A stretch of DNA of 64,000 nt from Hysterangium stoloniferum. Lineage: Eukaryota > Basidiomycota > Agaricomycetes > Hysterangiales > Hysterangiaceae. Position 1 is the first letter of the stretch. The number at the start of each line of letters is the position of its first letter. The notes beneath the pieces were generated by a model, which saw only the letters and a program-made list of their open reading frames with translations, made no database searches and was not told the origin of the DNA. The stretch covers positions 1,054,001 to 1,118,000 of the forward strand of contig WHVD01000008.1 of the NCBI GenBank assembly GCA_015178975.1. Direction: 5' to 3'. Both the position numbers and the translations under genes were made by a program. Of this stretch, positions 1-12,194 are shown one piece after another.

Positions 1-550
1 AAATTAACATGTACAGGTATGTTGTATTAAACAGCGCGATTCCAATGTATGTTAGCTTGACAGCGTCTTTTGCGGCGGCCGTTTTGAAGTTGTTTGCGGC
101 AGAGATGAAGTCAGGGTCACTAATGGTAAAGTTGGCGGATGCAGTGACTTTTGAGAAGGCTACAAATTCATTTGTGAGGTTGCCGAATATAAGGGCCATG
201 AGTGGCTGGTACTACATAGTCAGGAAAGAGAGTCGAAAACAGAGCACTCGTTCATACCTGCGCTGCACCGGCACCGACAGCGCAAACAAGTCCGAGAAAG
301 TTGAGTGCCAGCTCTAATCTAGTGGAAAATCTGAAAGTAATATGAGACGTAGTGCAGAAGATACCAATTTCGGACAATGTAAATACCGAAACAACTGCCA
401 TAGGGAGACTGCGGGAGCTTTCGTCTCTTCGAAAGCGACTTTAGTGTCCATGGAGCCGTTGATCGGTTCTGCCTTCTCCTTGTTTGTCGCAGAACAATTT
501 ACAGCCTTGAAATGTCTCCGGAAGAATAAAGGAGATTTGTTTGTCCTCAT
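1..550 (-). CDS. ABCB/MDR-type ABC transporter, N-terminal part (cut by window edge)
   Basis: Three exons can be joined in frame: 550-387, 330-258 and 205 to the window edge, with introns 386-331 and 257-206 bounded by GT..AG. A stop lies in frame just before the ATG at 550, so the start is within this exon; an internal Met near 451 is an alternative. After a charged cytosolic N-terminus the protein reads VSLWQLFRFSTRLELALN, then a glycine/alanine-rich first membrane segment (VCAVGAGAAQPLMALIFG) and GNLTNEFVAF, followed by the polar loop leading to TM2. This arrangement is characteristic of full-length fungal ABCB (P-glycoprotein/MDR-like) exporters, which move lipophilic compounds out of the cell using ATP. 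Nucleotide-binding domains lie outside the window, so the family call rests on the N-terminal membrane region only. Confidence 0.8.
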
Positions 551-2971
551 GGAAGCTCACCCAAGGTGGATTCGGTAGGACGGAGACTAGGTATAAGAGA
601 GTGGGCTATTAAAAAACGCTGTCTGTGGACCAGTTATAGCAGAAAGAGCCATGAACTAAGGGGAGGTAAAACTTCTGTGGTCATAATTTGAAGACATAAG
701 CTACTATGTGTAAGCCCCAAGGTCACCTACGCCCGTGCCGGCGGGTGCATTGGGCTAGCTACGGATCATCCACCGCGTGAAGTGATTGGAGCGTACTGCA
801 AGTCCGACATGCTCAGGGAAGACTGGGAATACTTATCTAGTAAAATCAAGAATTTCCTTAGACTCCTATCCACTACATAAGTCCAGGGACATCGGATACT
901 ATCGGTGAACTATGATGCCAGGCTACCCTCGTTAACACAATATATATGATTTCATTGTTACCTTTGAAGACGTTTCTGTTATCGTATGTTTTTCTTTCGA
1001 AAGTATCGTGCTCATTGTCATGGATGAGGACGATGGTCAACATTAGCGCTAACGCGCATCAAACAAATAACATATGCTTCAGAATTTTCCGCCAACCGGC
1101 CGACCAAGGCGATCGCTTCATCTCGGAACGGGTGAGTAAATTCTTGGATACTAGATTACGGGCCGACCCCAGGCGATCGATCCATCTCGGAACGGTATTC
1201 TTGGATGCTAGATTATGTCTGACCCAGGCGATCGGATGATCCGTCTTCCGAGCGGGCGGACTTTTTTCGGATTTTAGACTGCAGGATTCTCGATAGTACG
1301 GCCGCCAGGCCGAGTCCTCTGAGCAACTTGAAGTACTAAGTACGAGAATGCGTGGGCTCAGTGTCAGAGCAGTTCCTAAAATGACAAACCGCATATATTG
1401 TCATCGGGGGTTGGAGCTATTTAGTATCTGTGACGGTTGAAAGGTCCAACATGAACCCAGCCCGTGGTCAATGTTTTGGGTCCTTAGGGAATGTAAGAAT
1501 TGAGCACATGATTTTATAAATCTTCCACAAGGCTGCGCGACATTAGCAGTCCCACATGAATTTATAATTGTCAAATTGCGTTTACTAGATCCACTGGTAT
1601 TATGTTGGACACCCTGCTTCTATCATGGAGCAGAACCGTCAAAGATACCCTCGAAAAAAATGTGTACAAGTTATATATTCGTTCTGCTAGTGATACGGAC
1701 GTAAAAAGGCGTCGGAAGGACTGAGGTGACACGAACTTGAGGGGAAGACCTACAAGACCAATGAGTGTTTGTGGTCGAATCAGATTGCCGCACATGGAGC
1801 CGACGGGCCGCCACCCTAACCGAAGTACAAATTGATCGCATCAGACTTCCACAATAAAAACACCTTCTCGAGGTGTTCATAATTTCCGTGAGTTTGTTGG
1901 ACCCAAGTGGAAGGCCCGCGAGCACCTTCTGATCGTCGGATTAACCCTATCATCTTGCCTATTGCTGTGTCGATGGGGAGAATGTTTTATAGACAGGATT
2001 GAGTTGACCAATCTGGATTGCCGGCTGGTCATCGGCATGTTTTTTGTTGTTTTATGTTTCAAACGTGTACCGTTGTGGACCGAAATACAGCAACGAGAGA
2101 TCTAGAGGAAAATAAATAAAAAAATTAAAAGAGGTATATAGAAATAAATATTCAAGGATCTTATAACATATACATACGAATTGGCCATGATTATAGATCC
2201 GGAAGAAGTATTGTACCTCCTGAGAATATGTCAATCATCTTGTGAGCAAGTTTTTTTTCTTTTTGTAGAGCGTCGATAGGTCAGGATAAGCAGCCTAAGT
2301 TACTCTCCCAGACTCCACTGTGTATCAATTGTCTCATGCCAAGCAATTGAAGAGATGAAGCATATTATAGATAATAGACAAACGAGACGGGGCCCACGAA
2401 TGCAGTCATACGTGCTAGACACGGCTAGCAATGGGGAACTCAAAGAGTTGGAACTTCTTCACAGAGGCTCCCAGCTCCGCTACCCACTAAAACAGAGAAA
2501 CGTCACTTAGACGCAAACTCCGTAACTTTTTGGTGTGAAGGATCTTCCCCCACGTCGCTTTGACTTCTCCCCCGGGCGTAGCTTTGCTTCTATGTCTCGG
2601 CGATGTAGATGAGGTTCTCCGCTCAAGACCGTGGGCGCGTCATCGTAAAGTGCCTCACGTGCATTGGCGGTGGGTTCGCATTTTTGAATATCGACAAAAT
2701 AATCCATTAGCTACATCTTCTCTTCCAATGATCAACATACCTACTCTATGTGAGCGCCAGGAGGTGCATTTGAGACTTTGGGACATATAAAGGTGGACTT
2801 TCCATATATTCCTGGGGCTTTTCGTGTCACTCATAATACAATCAGCTGGATCCGCATGACCCCGGAGGAATGCAGATATTAAGGATACCACTGGATACCA
2901 ACGCGGATATTTGTCTTGTTAGTAAAATTTAATCTGGACGGTTTCCGGCGGAGGTTCCCCTCCAATCTGCG
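551..2971. other. No recognisable gene; host DNA left of the KDZ element
   Basis: Only short open frames without recognisable domains are present. A degenerate direct repeat of about 55-62 bp, sharing GGCGATCG, CATCTCGGAACG and ATTCTTGGAT, occurs at about 1108-1169 and 1170-1224, with a third partial start near 1225. CpG is well represented here, in contrast to the transposon that follows. The upstream region of the ABC transporter gene must lie in the first few hundred bases. Confidence 0.5.
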
Positions 2972-3377
2972 CACCTATTGATCCCAACTTTGGACATAGA
3001 TTCATGTCTGAACGTGGGAGTCCGTTGCCACATAAATCTATGATGAGATCTCTGATCTCCCTCGCTCGTGAATAATTCCTAGCTAAATCTCAGTAATTCC
3101 AGTACCTCCTACCGGTCACCGGCAACTCGCTCGGTCTGGTCGCTGCTCTATCCCCTGCAGCGCCCGCCGCTGATGCCGCGCGGCCGAGTTGCCTTGGCTA
3201 CCGACCTCTGGCGCTGTGGCCTGCCCGGGGCACCCCTCCCCAATGCCCGCCCCCTCTCATTTGTCACCGCCGCCGCCGCCGCTACCGCATTTCTTTCGCT
3301 TTTTTTTCGCTTTTTTTTTTTTTTCGTGTTATTATAACTATTCTTGTGCCTGATTTTAGTGTATTGTAATACACATT
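2972..3377 (+). repeat. Left terminal inverted repeat of the KDZ transposon (CpG retained)
   Basis: About 406 bp, the reverse complement of 12195-12613. Shared landmarks are CACCTATTGATCCC at the tip, the block around GGCCTGCCCGGGGCACCCC and the inner TTAGTGTATTGTAATACAC. This copy keeps a dense set of CpGs (about 3110-3290) that are TpG or CpA in the right copy. Confidence 0.9.
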
Positions 3378-3573
3378 ATCTTTCGTTTTTGACCATGATT
3401 GAGGCTTTGACAATAAACAGAACATTAAGACAAATATATTGTATGAAAGACATTATGAAGAAACAAATTCTTAATTATTCTATCCAATAAAATTCATCCC
3501 ACCCTCCTTTCTATGCTATTCATTCCCAGAGATCCTTGACCACTTGTTTCCTTTATCGCCATTCCTAGTCTCT

Positions 3574-4900
3574 TCACCTGAACACACCAGCACCTACTTC
3601 TGCCACTCCTCTCTTTTTTCTGGGACCTCTTGGCTGGCCAGCATCAGCACACTTCTTTCGAGGCTTCAGAGGAGGTGCAACAACAGCTCCTTCAGTTGAT
3701 GACTGTTTGCCATGTAAACATCTCACTCTACATTCAGCAGTTGTCAACCGAACAAACTTGCATGTTCCTGCCTCTAATGCATCTGCTAATTCTTGACGAG
3801 GAGCAAGAGCATTGCTAAGCTGGCTTGGGTTGATGAACTCAGCAGTCCAGCCAACTAGCTCTACTCCAAAGTGCTGGACAATGTCCCACTTGTAGTTTGA
3901 ATATTGCATTTGAACATTATCAAGTCCAGTAATTTCATCTAAAGTAATATCAGATTTTAGCTGGCTTAAAATAGTGAATACACTTACTGAATTTTGCATT
4001 AACTTGCTCATGTATCATGGTCTTGAGGTGCACCATACCTATTGAGCAATGCAATGAGAATACGGAAGAATATATGTCAGAGGACAGACAGACCTAAAAC
4101 ATTACAGCTAGCAACTGCAAATGACTCCAGCTTTGAACCCACTCAAACGGTATCCCACCTAGCCCCCACTGCAGTTGGCAAATAGCTCTTGATTGATTTA
4201 TCTGTAAAGAACCAATAAGGGAGCATATTATGAGATACATCACCATGAACAAGGCAGATAAAGCCTTGTATGCCTGTGGCTGAATGTAAATTTATCATCT
4301 GTATATTTCTGATTAGATACAGTAGATGCTCTAAAGTAAAGTCATATGCAATGTACCTCCTGCTCAAACTTCTTGATTTTGTCTGAGATGTACTTAGCCT
4401 TGCTTGGCTGACCAATGCGCCTGCCTGCATTGTGCCCAAGCTTCACATCTGTGTATTCTGACACAAGAGTATCTTTCTCCTCCTTAGATAGAAGAAGATA
4501 CTCTTGTTTATGTTCTGCCATAGTCTCAATTAATGCATCTATAAACTTAGTCAGTTAGGCTATCAAAGAGTAAAAATATAGTCTCACCTCGACAGGCTTT
4601 GTGTTTCTTTCATGATATGCCATCGCCATGCACTAGATGCACTCACCTTTTAATGCTTCATTGTGTTGTGGGGCCCTCTGATCATCAGGCAATGCTGGTG
4701 GTGGTCCACTGTTCCTCCCAAATCATCCACAAGGGCTTGTGCAAGCTTCCTGGTCTTCTCAGACCATTCCATCCATACTTCGTCAAAGTGTGCATCCTTG
4801 GCTTCCTTCTTGAGTGCACACTCTTTCCACACAATAGCAGGGATCTTTGCACCTTGTCAAGGATGTAGTGGTTGTGCAAGAACTGTTAAAGACTCACTGG
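3574..4900 (-). pseudogene. KDZ-associated companion protein, broken
   Basis: The clearest part is the minus frame 4011-3574 (145 codons). It has the pattern of a companion protein found beside KDZ transposases in agaricomycetes: MQYSNYKWDIVQHFGVELVGW, a PSQL segment, then ALEAGTCKFVRLTTA and a basic tail with KPRKK and PRKKRG. An upstream fragment at 4832-4650 (KTRKLAQALVDDLGGTV) fits the N-terminal half. The two parts are not joined by one open frame, and CpG-type transitions are frequent, so the gene is probably dead. Its role in transposition is unknown; the basic tail suggests nucleic-acid contact. The family assignment is from recalled sequence pattern, without alignment. Confidence 0.55.
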
Positions 4901-5348
4901 GACCATAGGAGATGGGCATTGTGAGGTAAAAATTTTCATCATGGATTGTTATGCTGACTCATACAGCTGATTGTATTTGTTAATAGATGTGTTGTGGTTG
5001 TCGCATTCAGTGCACATTTGACCATTAAACACAACATATCCAGTCAATGGTATAGCTACAGTAGTTGAACTACATACATTAGTCTACATATAGGAATTAT
5101 TGAACTATTTATAGAGAATTAGTTCTGCATTAAATACATTGAAATTAAACAAATGCAATGTGACACAATGCTACATGTTAGCTGAGTGGTGAACTTTGAA
5201 GTCTGAGTGCATATTGTTATGCAAATTCACTCTTTCATCTGCATCTCCCCTCCCACTACTAAGCTCTTCATGTTACATGGCATTCTAATTTATAGTGCTC
5301 TTGCCCATCGCACCAGAAATGAACCATATCTGATGCCGCTCCTCCTGA

Positions 5349-5700
5349 TCAGCATCCATGGGAGCTGCAAGCTAGCATTGCTTCCTCCTTTTCCTCGGTT
5401 TTTATGTTTGCCACACCTTGAACTGATTCTTGGTGAGTTTCCTCATTGAGAAGATGAGTAATGACATGATCCAATGTTAACAGTCTTGTTTCAGTAGCAT
5501 CGAAATTGATGATGCCGGCATCATAGGAAGAAGGGAGACCCATGGTGAGTGCAAGAATAATGTCCTGTTCAGCAACTTCAATCCTGGCTTGCATAGATTT
5601 TCTGACATCCTTCTTCATGGTTAAGAATTTTTGGCATCGTGAAATGTATACATACATGGCAATTTCCTCAATATCATTGTCTCTCCTTGCCATGGGAATC
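5349..5700 (-). pseudogene. Copia-type Gag (UBN2-like) remnant
   Basis: The minus frame 5693-5349 encodes part of a Ty1/Copia Gag: a helical segment ending LTMGLPSSYDAG, followed by LTLDHVITHLLNEETHQ and an alanine-containing AMLAC stretch. The GLP.SYD and TLD.VI.RLLNEE patterns are hallmarks of UBN2/gag-polypeptide Copia proteins. The frame is open for 114 codons but lacks the N-terminus, zinc knuckle and pol. It lies inside the KDZ element between transposase and companion gene, so it is an inserted retrotransposon piece. No LTRs flanking it were recognised. Confidence 0.65.
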
Positions 5701-6520
5701 CTATTTTTGACATTGGGAGTAATGTGATGCTTTTCTGGCTACACTGTAAAGCAAACACTTTGGATATTAACAAATGGCCTGTCAGTGGCGTGCAGTTGGA
5801 GACAATTGAGAATATTGTATACAGTGACCATAGTTCCTGAGTTCTCAAACAGGGTCAGATATTGACGCTTTCTTTTTTCTAGGTGCATTGTGAGTGCAAC
5901 CCAGAGACAATAGAGTATCCATTGAAGAAAGACTCAAGTGTTATTGCTGTGCACACAGGTCTCATGGAACAATGCATGTGGGAAGCATCCTTTCACACTG
6001 TGAGCATCTGTATACCTTCTGTGGGCAAAGCCACGATGATATGATGGAGTGGTGGAATGATATCTGAATGCTGGTTGTGTGGTACCTCATCATGAGTGAG
6101 CAGATGGAGTGAAGTGGACCGATTGCAGCTGCTGTGTGGTCGGTGGGATACATCAGTGAGGATGACCAGGATATTGAAGAAAGGAGCAGCTTTGAAGAAG
6201 AAGAGAGAGAGAGAGAGAGACATACCATGACATGCATCAGGATGTGGGAGCAGGTGTCGATTTGGAGATGGTGGTCCTGTTGTATTCTCCATGCAACAGG
6301 GGGAATAACATTACTGAGTTGGCCCCCAATGGGTACCCTGTATGTATGTTCCTCTGTGCAATAATTTGCAACCCCTCTAATGCACTTACAGATTGATAAA
6401 AAGTATCCTGTTAATGCTCAGCAAAATGATGAAGGAGTCAGTACAAATGTTTCTTGCTCTACCTTTCCCACTCAGTAAATTGTAATATAAATTAAAGTTA
6501 TACATTGAACTACAGTCTGC

Positions 6521-9500
6521 CTACATTAGAACCATGAAATCAAGAATTTTATATGCTTCTGTGTCATCCTCAAATTCTTCAGTAGCCTCAATGGTTTCTA
6601 TGGATGAGCCTGGCCAGCTAGGAAGTGGAATGTCAGTTGGAAAGCTCCTGTCAGCACTCAACCTTTGTCCTATGGTCAAGTCTCCAGTGAAACCAGCTAA
6701 ATTGCTTGTCTGCCATAGCCGTTGAGCAATTTTTGTGTTCACTGAGTTACACATCTTCCAGTGGCAGGAGAGCTTGAATGCAAGAGGAGGATCATAAATT
6801 ATCAAAGCTGCAATGGCAATCAAGTAGTCAGCATGCTTATCAGCCATTGCAGTAAGCAATCTATGAATCTCCACATTCAAAAACTTGATCTCCTCCTCTG
6901 CACACTCAATTTCAAAAAAAAGGCCCTTGGCTTGTCAGTTCTCTGGTTTGGTCCACTCCAGAGTATGAATGTCAAGATGTGTGTCATGGAGAAGGTCAAG
7001 CTCTGCTAGACTTGTGGCCTCAATCACCAATTCCCATGTTAATTTTTGCCAAGGCGGCTTCAAAGCTATGGCATGCTTGCTGTACTCCTCAAGTGCACTT
7101 CTTATACCTGCAGAACGTGCCTTGAGAGCCTTCCCAATCTTCTCTCTGAGCTTGTAGCCTTTTTTAAAAAAAAAACATGTGTCAATATCTATAGAAATGT
7201 GTTTTTGAGAAAGTTTACCTGTTCCACTGATACCAAGTTTTGCAAGTTCAAACATCCATTGGACAACCATATGTTCAAGCTTATCAAGAGCACAATGATA
7301 CTTACATTCATGGAAAATGGCTAAAGCATTTTTATACTCTTGACATGCTGGAGTCCACCATATTGAAATACCAAGCTCTGCCTCAAGCAAACATATCTGC
7401 TCATCCAGTATTGCATATTGATTGAAAGCTGATGTGTGTCTTGCTCAAATTTTGTGTGTATCTGGCAATTCAGCAAGTCCTTGCATGAGCTGATGCTGCT
7501 CTATATCATTATAAGCCTGCTTGGTTGCCAATGTTTCTTTGCTAATTTGGTGTTCAGCTAAATATGAATTAATTGAGTATACTTATGCTCACCCGATAGT
7601 TTGAAGCTTTTGAAGCTTCTCCATGTATTCTACTGTCTGTAGGATTTCACTAGGTTCAATCTTTCTTGAACGTAGATAGGTTTTCTCTTCATTGAGATAT
7701 TGTTGATAGTCTTCTGAGCTTGTACCAAGATTCTTTGATACTGCATCAACGGCTTTCTTGTTTTTGCATATTGTCTGAAGAGCCTGATGATAGTTCTGAT
7801 AGATGAAATTCCCTGTAGAGTATGTATTTAGTATTTGACCATAATAGAAATCATGCAACTCACCTGAGTCTGCATTTTTCTCTTCACTCCAATGAGTAAA
7901 ATGTTCTTCAACTTCCTGGCTACAATGGAAATCAGTAGCCAGACGAGTTGAGGGAGCAAGACCATTGGATGATGAAAAAAGACACTCGCATTGCTCAAAA
8001 TCTTCATCTCCTACACCTCTTTTGTACATTGGATGATTGTTTACCTGGCATCCATGGTTATGTGCATACCTATGAAATGCTGGAACAACAAGAGAGAGGT
8101 GCATGTCCTCTGCCATTGGCCCCATGCTACTACATTCAAGTGTACCTCCAAATGAACAGGCAATGTCATATCCAACTGACAGATCTTTGCCATAAGTATC
8201 CATGAGCCTGTTTACTATTGCAAGTGGATATTTTGCCCTATGAATGCTAGTATTAATTTTAGAACCAGAAGAAGGATAATCTTACAATTCTCCACTTTTT
8301 ATCATATCACACAAGAAGAGGAGATGACCATGCTGGTAAACTGCAACAAATACTCCAGATGCAGAGAGGACCTCAAACATCTTTTTCTGAGCTTCAGGAC
8401 CAGCAGCCTTCCAATGAGAAGCACAAGGTGACTCATCAGTATCCAACCATGCATCATCATCATCAGCTTCAGGGAATGCTGATTGTGATGCCACAGCAAA
8501 TGAGCTTGATGGTGTGCTTGAACTTGGAAGTTCATGTTGTCGGTGTTTCCCCTATAATATAATTAGACAATAATGTGGAGTATGATAGCTGGTAGCATAC
8601 CTTATTTTTTCCCCCTATCTCATCTTTGAATGTGTTGACCTCATCTTCCAAGATCCAAAAGCTTGCTTGACGAGTTCTTTCATCTCGTAATGTCAAACCT
8701 GGCTGGTAATTCTTGTCAATGTGTTTGAGTGAAGAGTTCCCATCAATGGCACATAGCATGCTATATTTCAAATTTTGTTCACCCACAAGCTTGTACATGC
8801 ATGGCAGGCAGACATTTTTAGTCCACCAGTCGGCATTGCTACGTCCAAGTGCAGTATTACTGTTAGGATACACACACAGGCCGGGTCTCCGGAGAAACCC
8901 ACGGGATATCCGGTAGGACTTGGCTTCAGCTTATAGGCTGTGCCCTCGCTAGATCGTGTTGTCCAATTTCAAATGGACGGATGGGGATCCCGGGGAGTCC
9001 GGGCGGGGTTCATGGGTCGTAGGTCGTAAGTCGGGTCGTGGGTTGTAAGTCGGGTCGTGGGTCATAAGTCGGGTTGTGGGTCGTAAGTCGGGTTGTGGGT
9101 CGTAAGTCGGAGGTCGTGGGTCGTGAGTCGAGTTGGTTGAGAGAGATAGATGCGCCGGAGCCCGTGGGCTCCGACTAGTGTGAGCGATGTGAATCGAGTA
9201 AGGTTTTAGAGCGGAAAATATTATTAGATTACTGGGGGGAATCTAAGCTAATTTTCTGACTGGATTGTATGTACAACGTCTGCCAGTTTATATAGACTGT
9301 GGAATGCATGACATACCAAATCCAGTAATAATGAAACGAAACTAACAAAACATAAAACGGGAATAGTAAACACCAAATTGGTGTTAGGAATGGAACGGAA
9401 CGGAGCAGAGTCCGAATCGTGACAAAGCATAACCCATAATGGGAAACGGAGCAGGAGCGGAGTCCTAAATCGTGACAGGTCATTTGACTAAAACGGGAAC

Positions 9501-10671
9501 GGGGCTCGATTAGAGTGGTGACGGGATTCTAAGCAGGGACCGGTGACTGATGCGTGGGACGAAGACAGACATAGACAGAGACGGAGTCTGGGGGAAGTCC
9601 GGTGACTGATATGTGTCGTAATGAGGTCGAACGTAACGAGGCTTGACGTAATGGAGTCTGGGCGGGAAATCCTATAAACAGACGATTGGTGCTTGTAGCG
9701 CGTGGGGGCGTATGGGTTAGTGCCCGGAGTCTGGCGGGATTGTCCGGTCGTAACAATTACAGAGTGAGTCAATATGATACATAACTATAATATATGCATC
9801 ATAAACAGCAGAAAATTGCCAGACAAGATATGGTGCAAATGCAATCTATTCTTATTCTAGCTTTTTAAAATAACATGTAAAATAGATGCTTACTCTGTGA
9901 ATATAACAGATGGCCTGCACGAATGCTTGAATACTGAGCCTAGGGTTGACCCTATGAATCTTTCTAAATGCATCTAGTGTCTTGAAAGTAACTGCCACAT
10001 TTGGAATGACAGGTGATGAACCTAGGCAGCCACATTTTGCAAGTTCAACATTTTAGAGGAAATCGGTGTCATTTTGTAAGGGTTGTGATATAGGGATTGA
10101 TGACCTATCTGCAGAATTGAAGTAAGGCTAAAGCTTAGAGTGAGAGAGAATTGAGCTCACCGAATAAATCCACAACAACCATAGAACATGACACATTTCC
10201 TCCTTCATACCCTTCATCTCTTCCAGAGCCCATCTGATCATTTGGTGTAGATGAGAATGAGGAAGCATATCTCCAGGAGAGATACACCCTCACTATCTTC
10301 TCAGCTTGCTTCTTCCAGCTTTTGTTCTGGACATGTGTACAGTCACTGTGAGTTCAAATATCAATTCTGAGAATACCATTAGATATATCAAGTGTGACAG
10401 GGATGAACACATACTTTGTACCCTGAGCTTGCTCTAGTATCTCGTGATATACATTCAATTCACCTCCAGCATGTGATGGAAACATTGCCTCCTCACTGGG
10501 AGGAGGCTCAAGCCAATCCATCTCTGTGCTTCCATCTCTCCAAAGTTCAGAAAATCGTGCACCTCGAAGCTCATCTCTACAAGAAAATGAGCACAAGCAT
10601 CGTTTCTGACAAGCTTGAAGACTTATGTCCCATGTATTGCTGGTAGAGTCAACTACCACTGGGCTTGGCAC
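6521..10671 (-). pseudogene. KDZ transposase, split by a solo LTR
   Basis: Minus-strand exon-like segments follow one another in the order expected for fungal KDZ transposases. A poorly conserved N-terminal part lies at 10671-10354. Then come 8873-8532 with CLPCMYKLVGEQ and SMLCAIDGNSSLK; 8494-8282 with WKAAGPEAQKKMF and HGHLLFLCDMIKSGEL; and 8203-7589 with GYDIACSF and CECLFSSSNGLAPSTR. The C-terminal helical region is at 7390-6521, with GTG..YKLREKIGKALKAR across an intron near 7200-7150. The DGN, YDIAC and ECLFS motifs mark the catalytic core. An 895-bp solo LTR interrupts the gene between 8861 and 9755, and CpG-type decay is heavy, so it cannot be functional as it stands. The N-terminus upstream of the LTR is the least certain part. 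Confidence 0.75.
8861..9755 (+). mobile_element. Solo LTR (family A) inserted in the KDZ transposase
   Basis: Starts TGTTAGGATACAC and ends GGTCGTAACA, with a perfect 5-bp target duplication ATTAC at 8856-8860 and 9756-9760. It contains the block CTTGGCTTCAGCTTAT (8919-8934) and a minisatellite of about six 20-bp units at about 9010-9130 built on GTCGTGGGTCGTAAGTCGGG. It is CpG-rich, unlike the surrounding transposon, so it inserted late. The family A copy at 62101-62904 is its reverse-complement relative. Confidence 0.9.
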
Positions 10672-11247
10672 TGATAAGCCTCACTTCTGTTGCCACATGA
10701 GGCCCATTTGTTGCACATTGGATGTGCACATGCTTTGAGCTTGAAGAGCAGCTGGACAGGTGCTTTGTGTTGCATGGCATGAAGGTGAAATAGAGCTTGT
10801 AAGACTGAAGATGCAGCAGGTGCACTTCATATCAATCTGCATGAACATGTGACAAAACCTTTATTTTTTATTTTTTCAATTACATTTGTATCCTGCTTCA
10901 AATAACAAAGACTAACTGCAGCCAGGGTCTTGAGGGCCCCCAATAGAGCTATGCTATGGGAGTATGCAGTTCCAAGTGAGCTATGTGTCTACAATGGATT
11001 TTGGGGGCTTGAGTCAGGATTGGGGCAGTGGGGGAATTGGCATGTAGATTCAATTAGTTGGGGGGTAGAGAAACTGAGGGAAGGATATATACAGCAGCCA
11101 TATCACTTGGGAGCTGTTATGAAGGGATTGTGAGAGAGGTGTGGGGTGAGCAAGGGATATGGTGTCATCATAGAGGTGACTCTAAGGGGGTTCATAGGGC
11201 TGCGGGTCATCATGAGTGTTCGGTGGTGTTGCAGATTGGTTCAGAGG
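9761..11247. other. Interior of the KDZ element, mostly unassigned
   Basis: Apart from the putative transposase N-terminal segment (10671-10354, minus) I recognise no coding sequence. The stretch is CpG-poor transposon DNA. The segment at about 10930-11247 probably belongs to the 3' part of the LINE insertion next to it. Confidence 0.4.
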
Positions 11248-12160
11248 TCAGCTGGGTTGTTGGGCAAAGGCTGAGGTTTGGCAAATAAACTTAGTGACTG
11301 CTCTGAGCCCAGACGTGGTGCCCAGCAAGAATGGGGGCCCACACTGCTCCTCATAAATGGGACAGCTCATTAGGATATGTTCACACATTTGGAGAGGTGC
11401 AGATCCCCAGGGGCATGCAGTAGATAGGCTGGGGGAAAAAGTGACTGTAGTACTCCCCAAAGAAACCATGCCCAGTGATTGCTTGTATGAGGTGGGTGTG
11501 CTGTGCACAAGAGCTGGAAAAATTCTTGTGAATAGCAGAGAGTCTGAGTGAGGGTGGTCCAGTAAGGTCGAGGGCTGACACATCAGTGTGCAGCTTGGCT
11601 GCCCACTCTTTGCCCCATTCTTTGACTGCAGTGACTTTGGCCATCTGGCTGGGCCCAGGTCAGGGTTGAGTGTATTACTGACTTGGCAGTCGTGGCCTGA
11701 TTAGCTAGCTTGTCAACACGTTCATTACCCTGAATACCTACATGTCCCCAGCCTGGCTATCAACTGACTGCACCAACTACATGGCTTGCCACCCAAATGG
11801 TCAATGATGCTGGTGAGATGGGCAGCAGCACCTGCAAGAGTGAGCATCTCTGCATCAAAGATGCTAGCTCTGTGGCTGAGACCCTACTAACCCGAAGCAA
11901 CCTCCACATCACAGTGAACTGCTGAGAAACCACATCCTGTCCATTTGTGGCCCTCAGATTGCTTTCACGACCCATCTGTAAAAATGATACTATAGGATGG
12001 GTCTGACAACCTAGCCAGTATGCAGGCCTTAGTCAGGTTGGTGAACTTCTGATGGTCTTCTTTGGAGGATGGGAGAACTGAGCATAGCTGGGTACCCCAT
12101 AGGTGTTCCCTCTCACATGTGACAGAGCTATAGTTCTGTCACATGTTCATGCAGTATTGC
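11248..12160 (-). pseudogene. Tad1-like LINE fragment: RNase H domain and C-terminus
   Basis: Across shifting minus-strand frames the order is typical of a fungal non-LTR retrotransposon end. YSIIFTDGS (about 12000-11970, first RNase H aspartate) is followed by SIFDAEMLTLAGAAAHL (second acidic residue), then GHVGIQGNERVDKLANQAT (about 11750-11690, last RNase H motif). The tail is QAITGHGFFGEYY followed by a C-terminal Cys/His motif CPWG..CEHILMSCPIYEE (about 11480-11340). Frameshifts and stops separate the pieces, and reverse transcriptase and endonuclease are missing. It is a 5'-truncated, decayed insertion inside the KDZ element, adjacent to its right TIR. Confidence 0.7.
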
Positions 12161-12194
12161 ACAAAAGCCAAAAAAGCCGGTCATGAATGATTCG

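Noticed and set aside
1108-1235. Exon duplication suggested by a 55-62-bp direct repeat
   Set aside because: No open frame is shared by the units and no splice sites surround them; kept only as a degenerate repeat.
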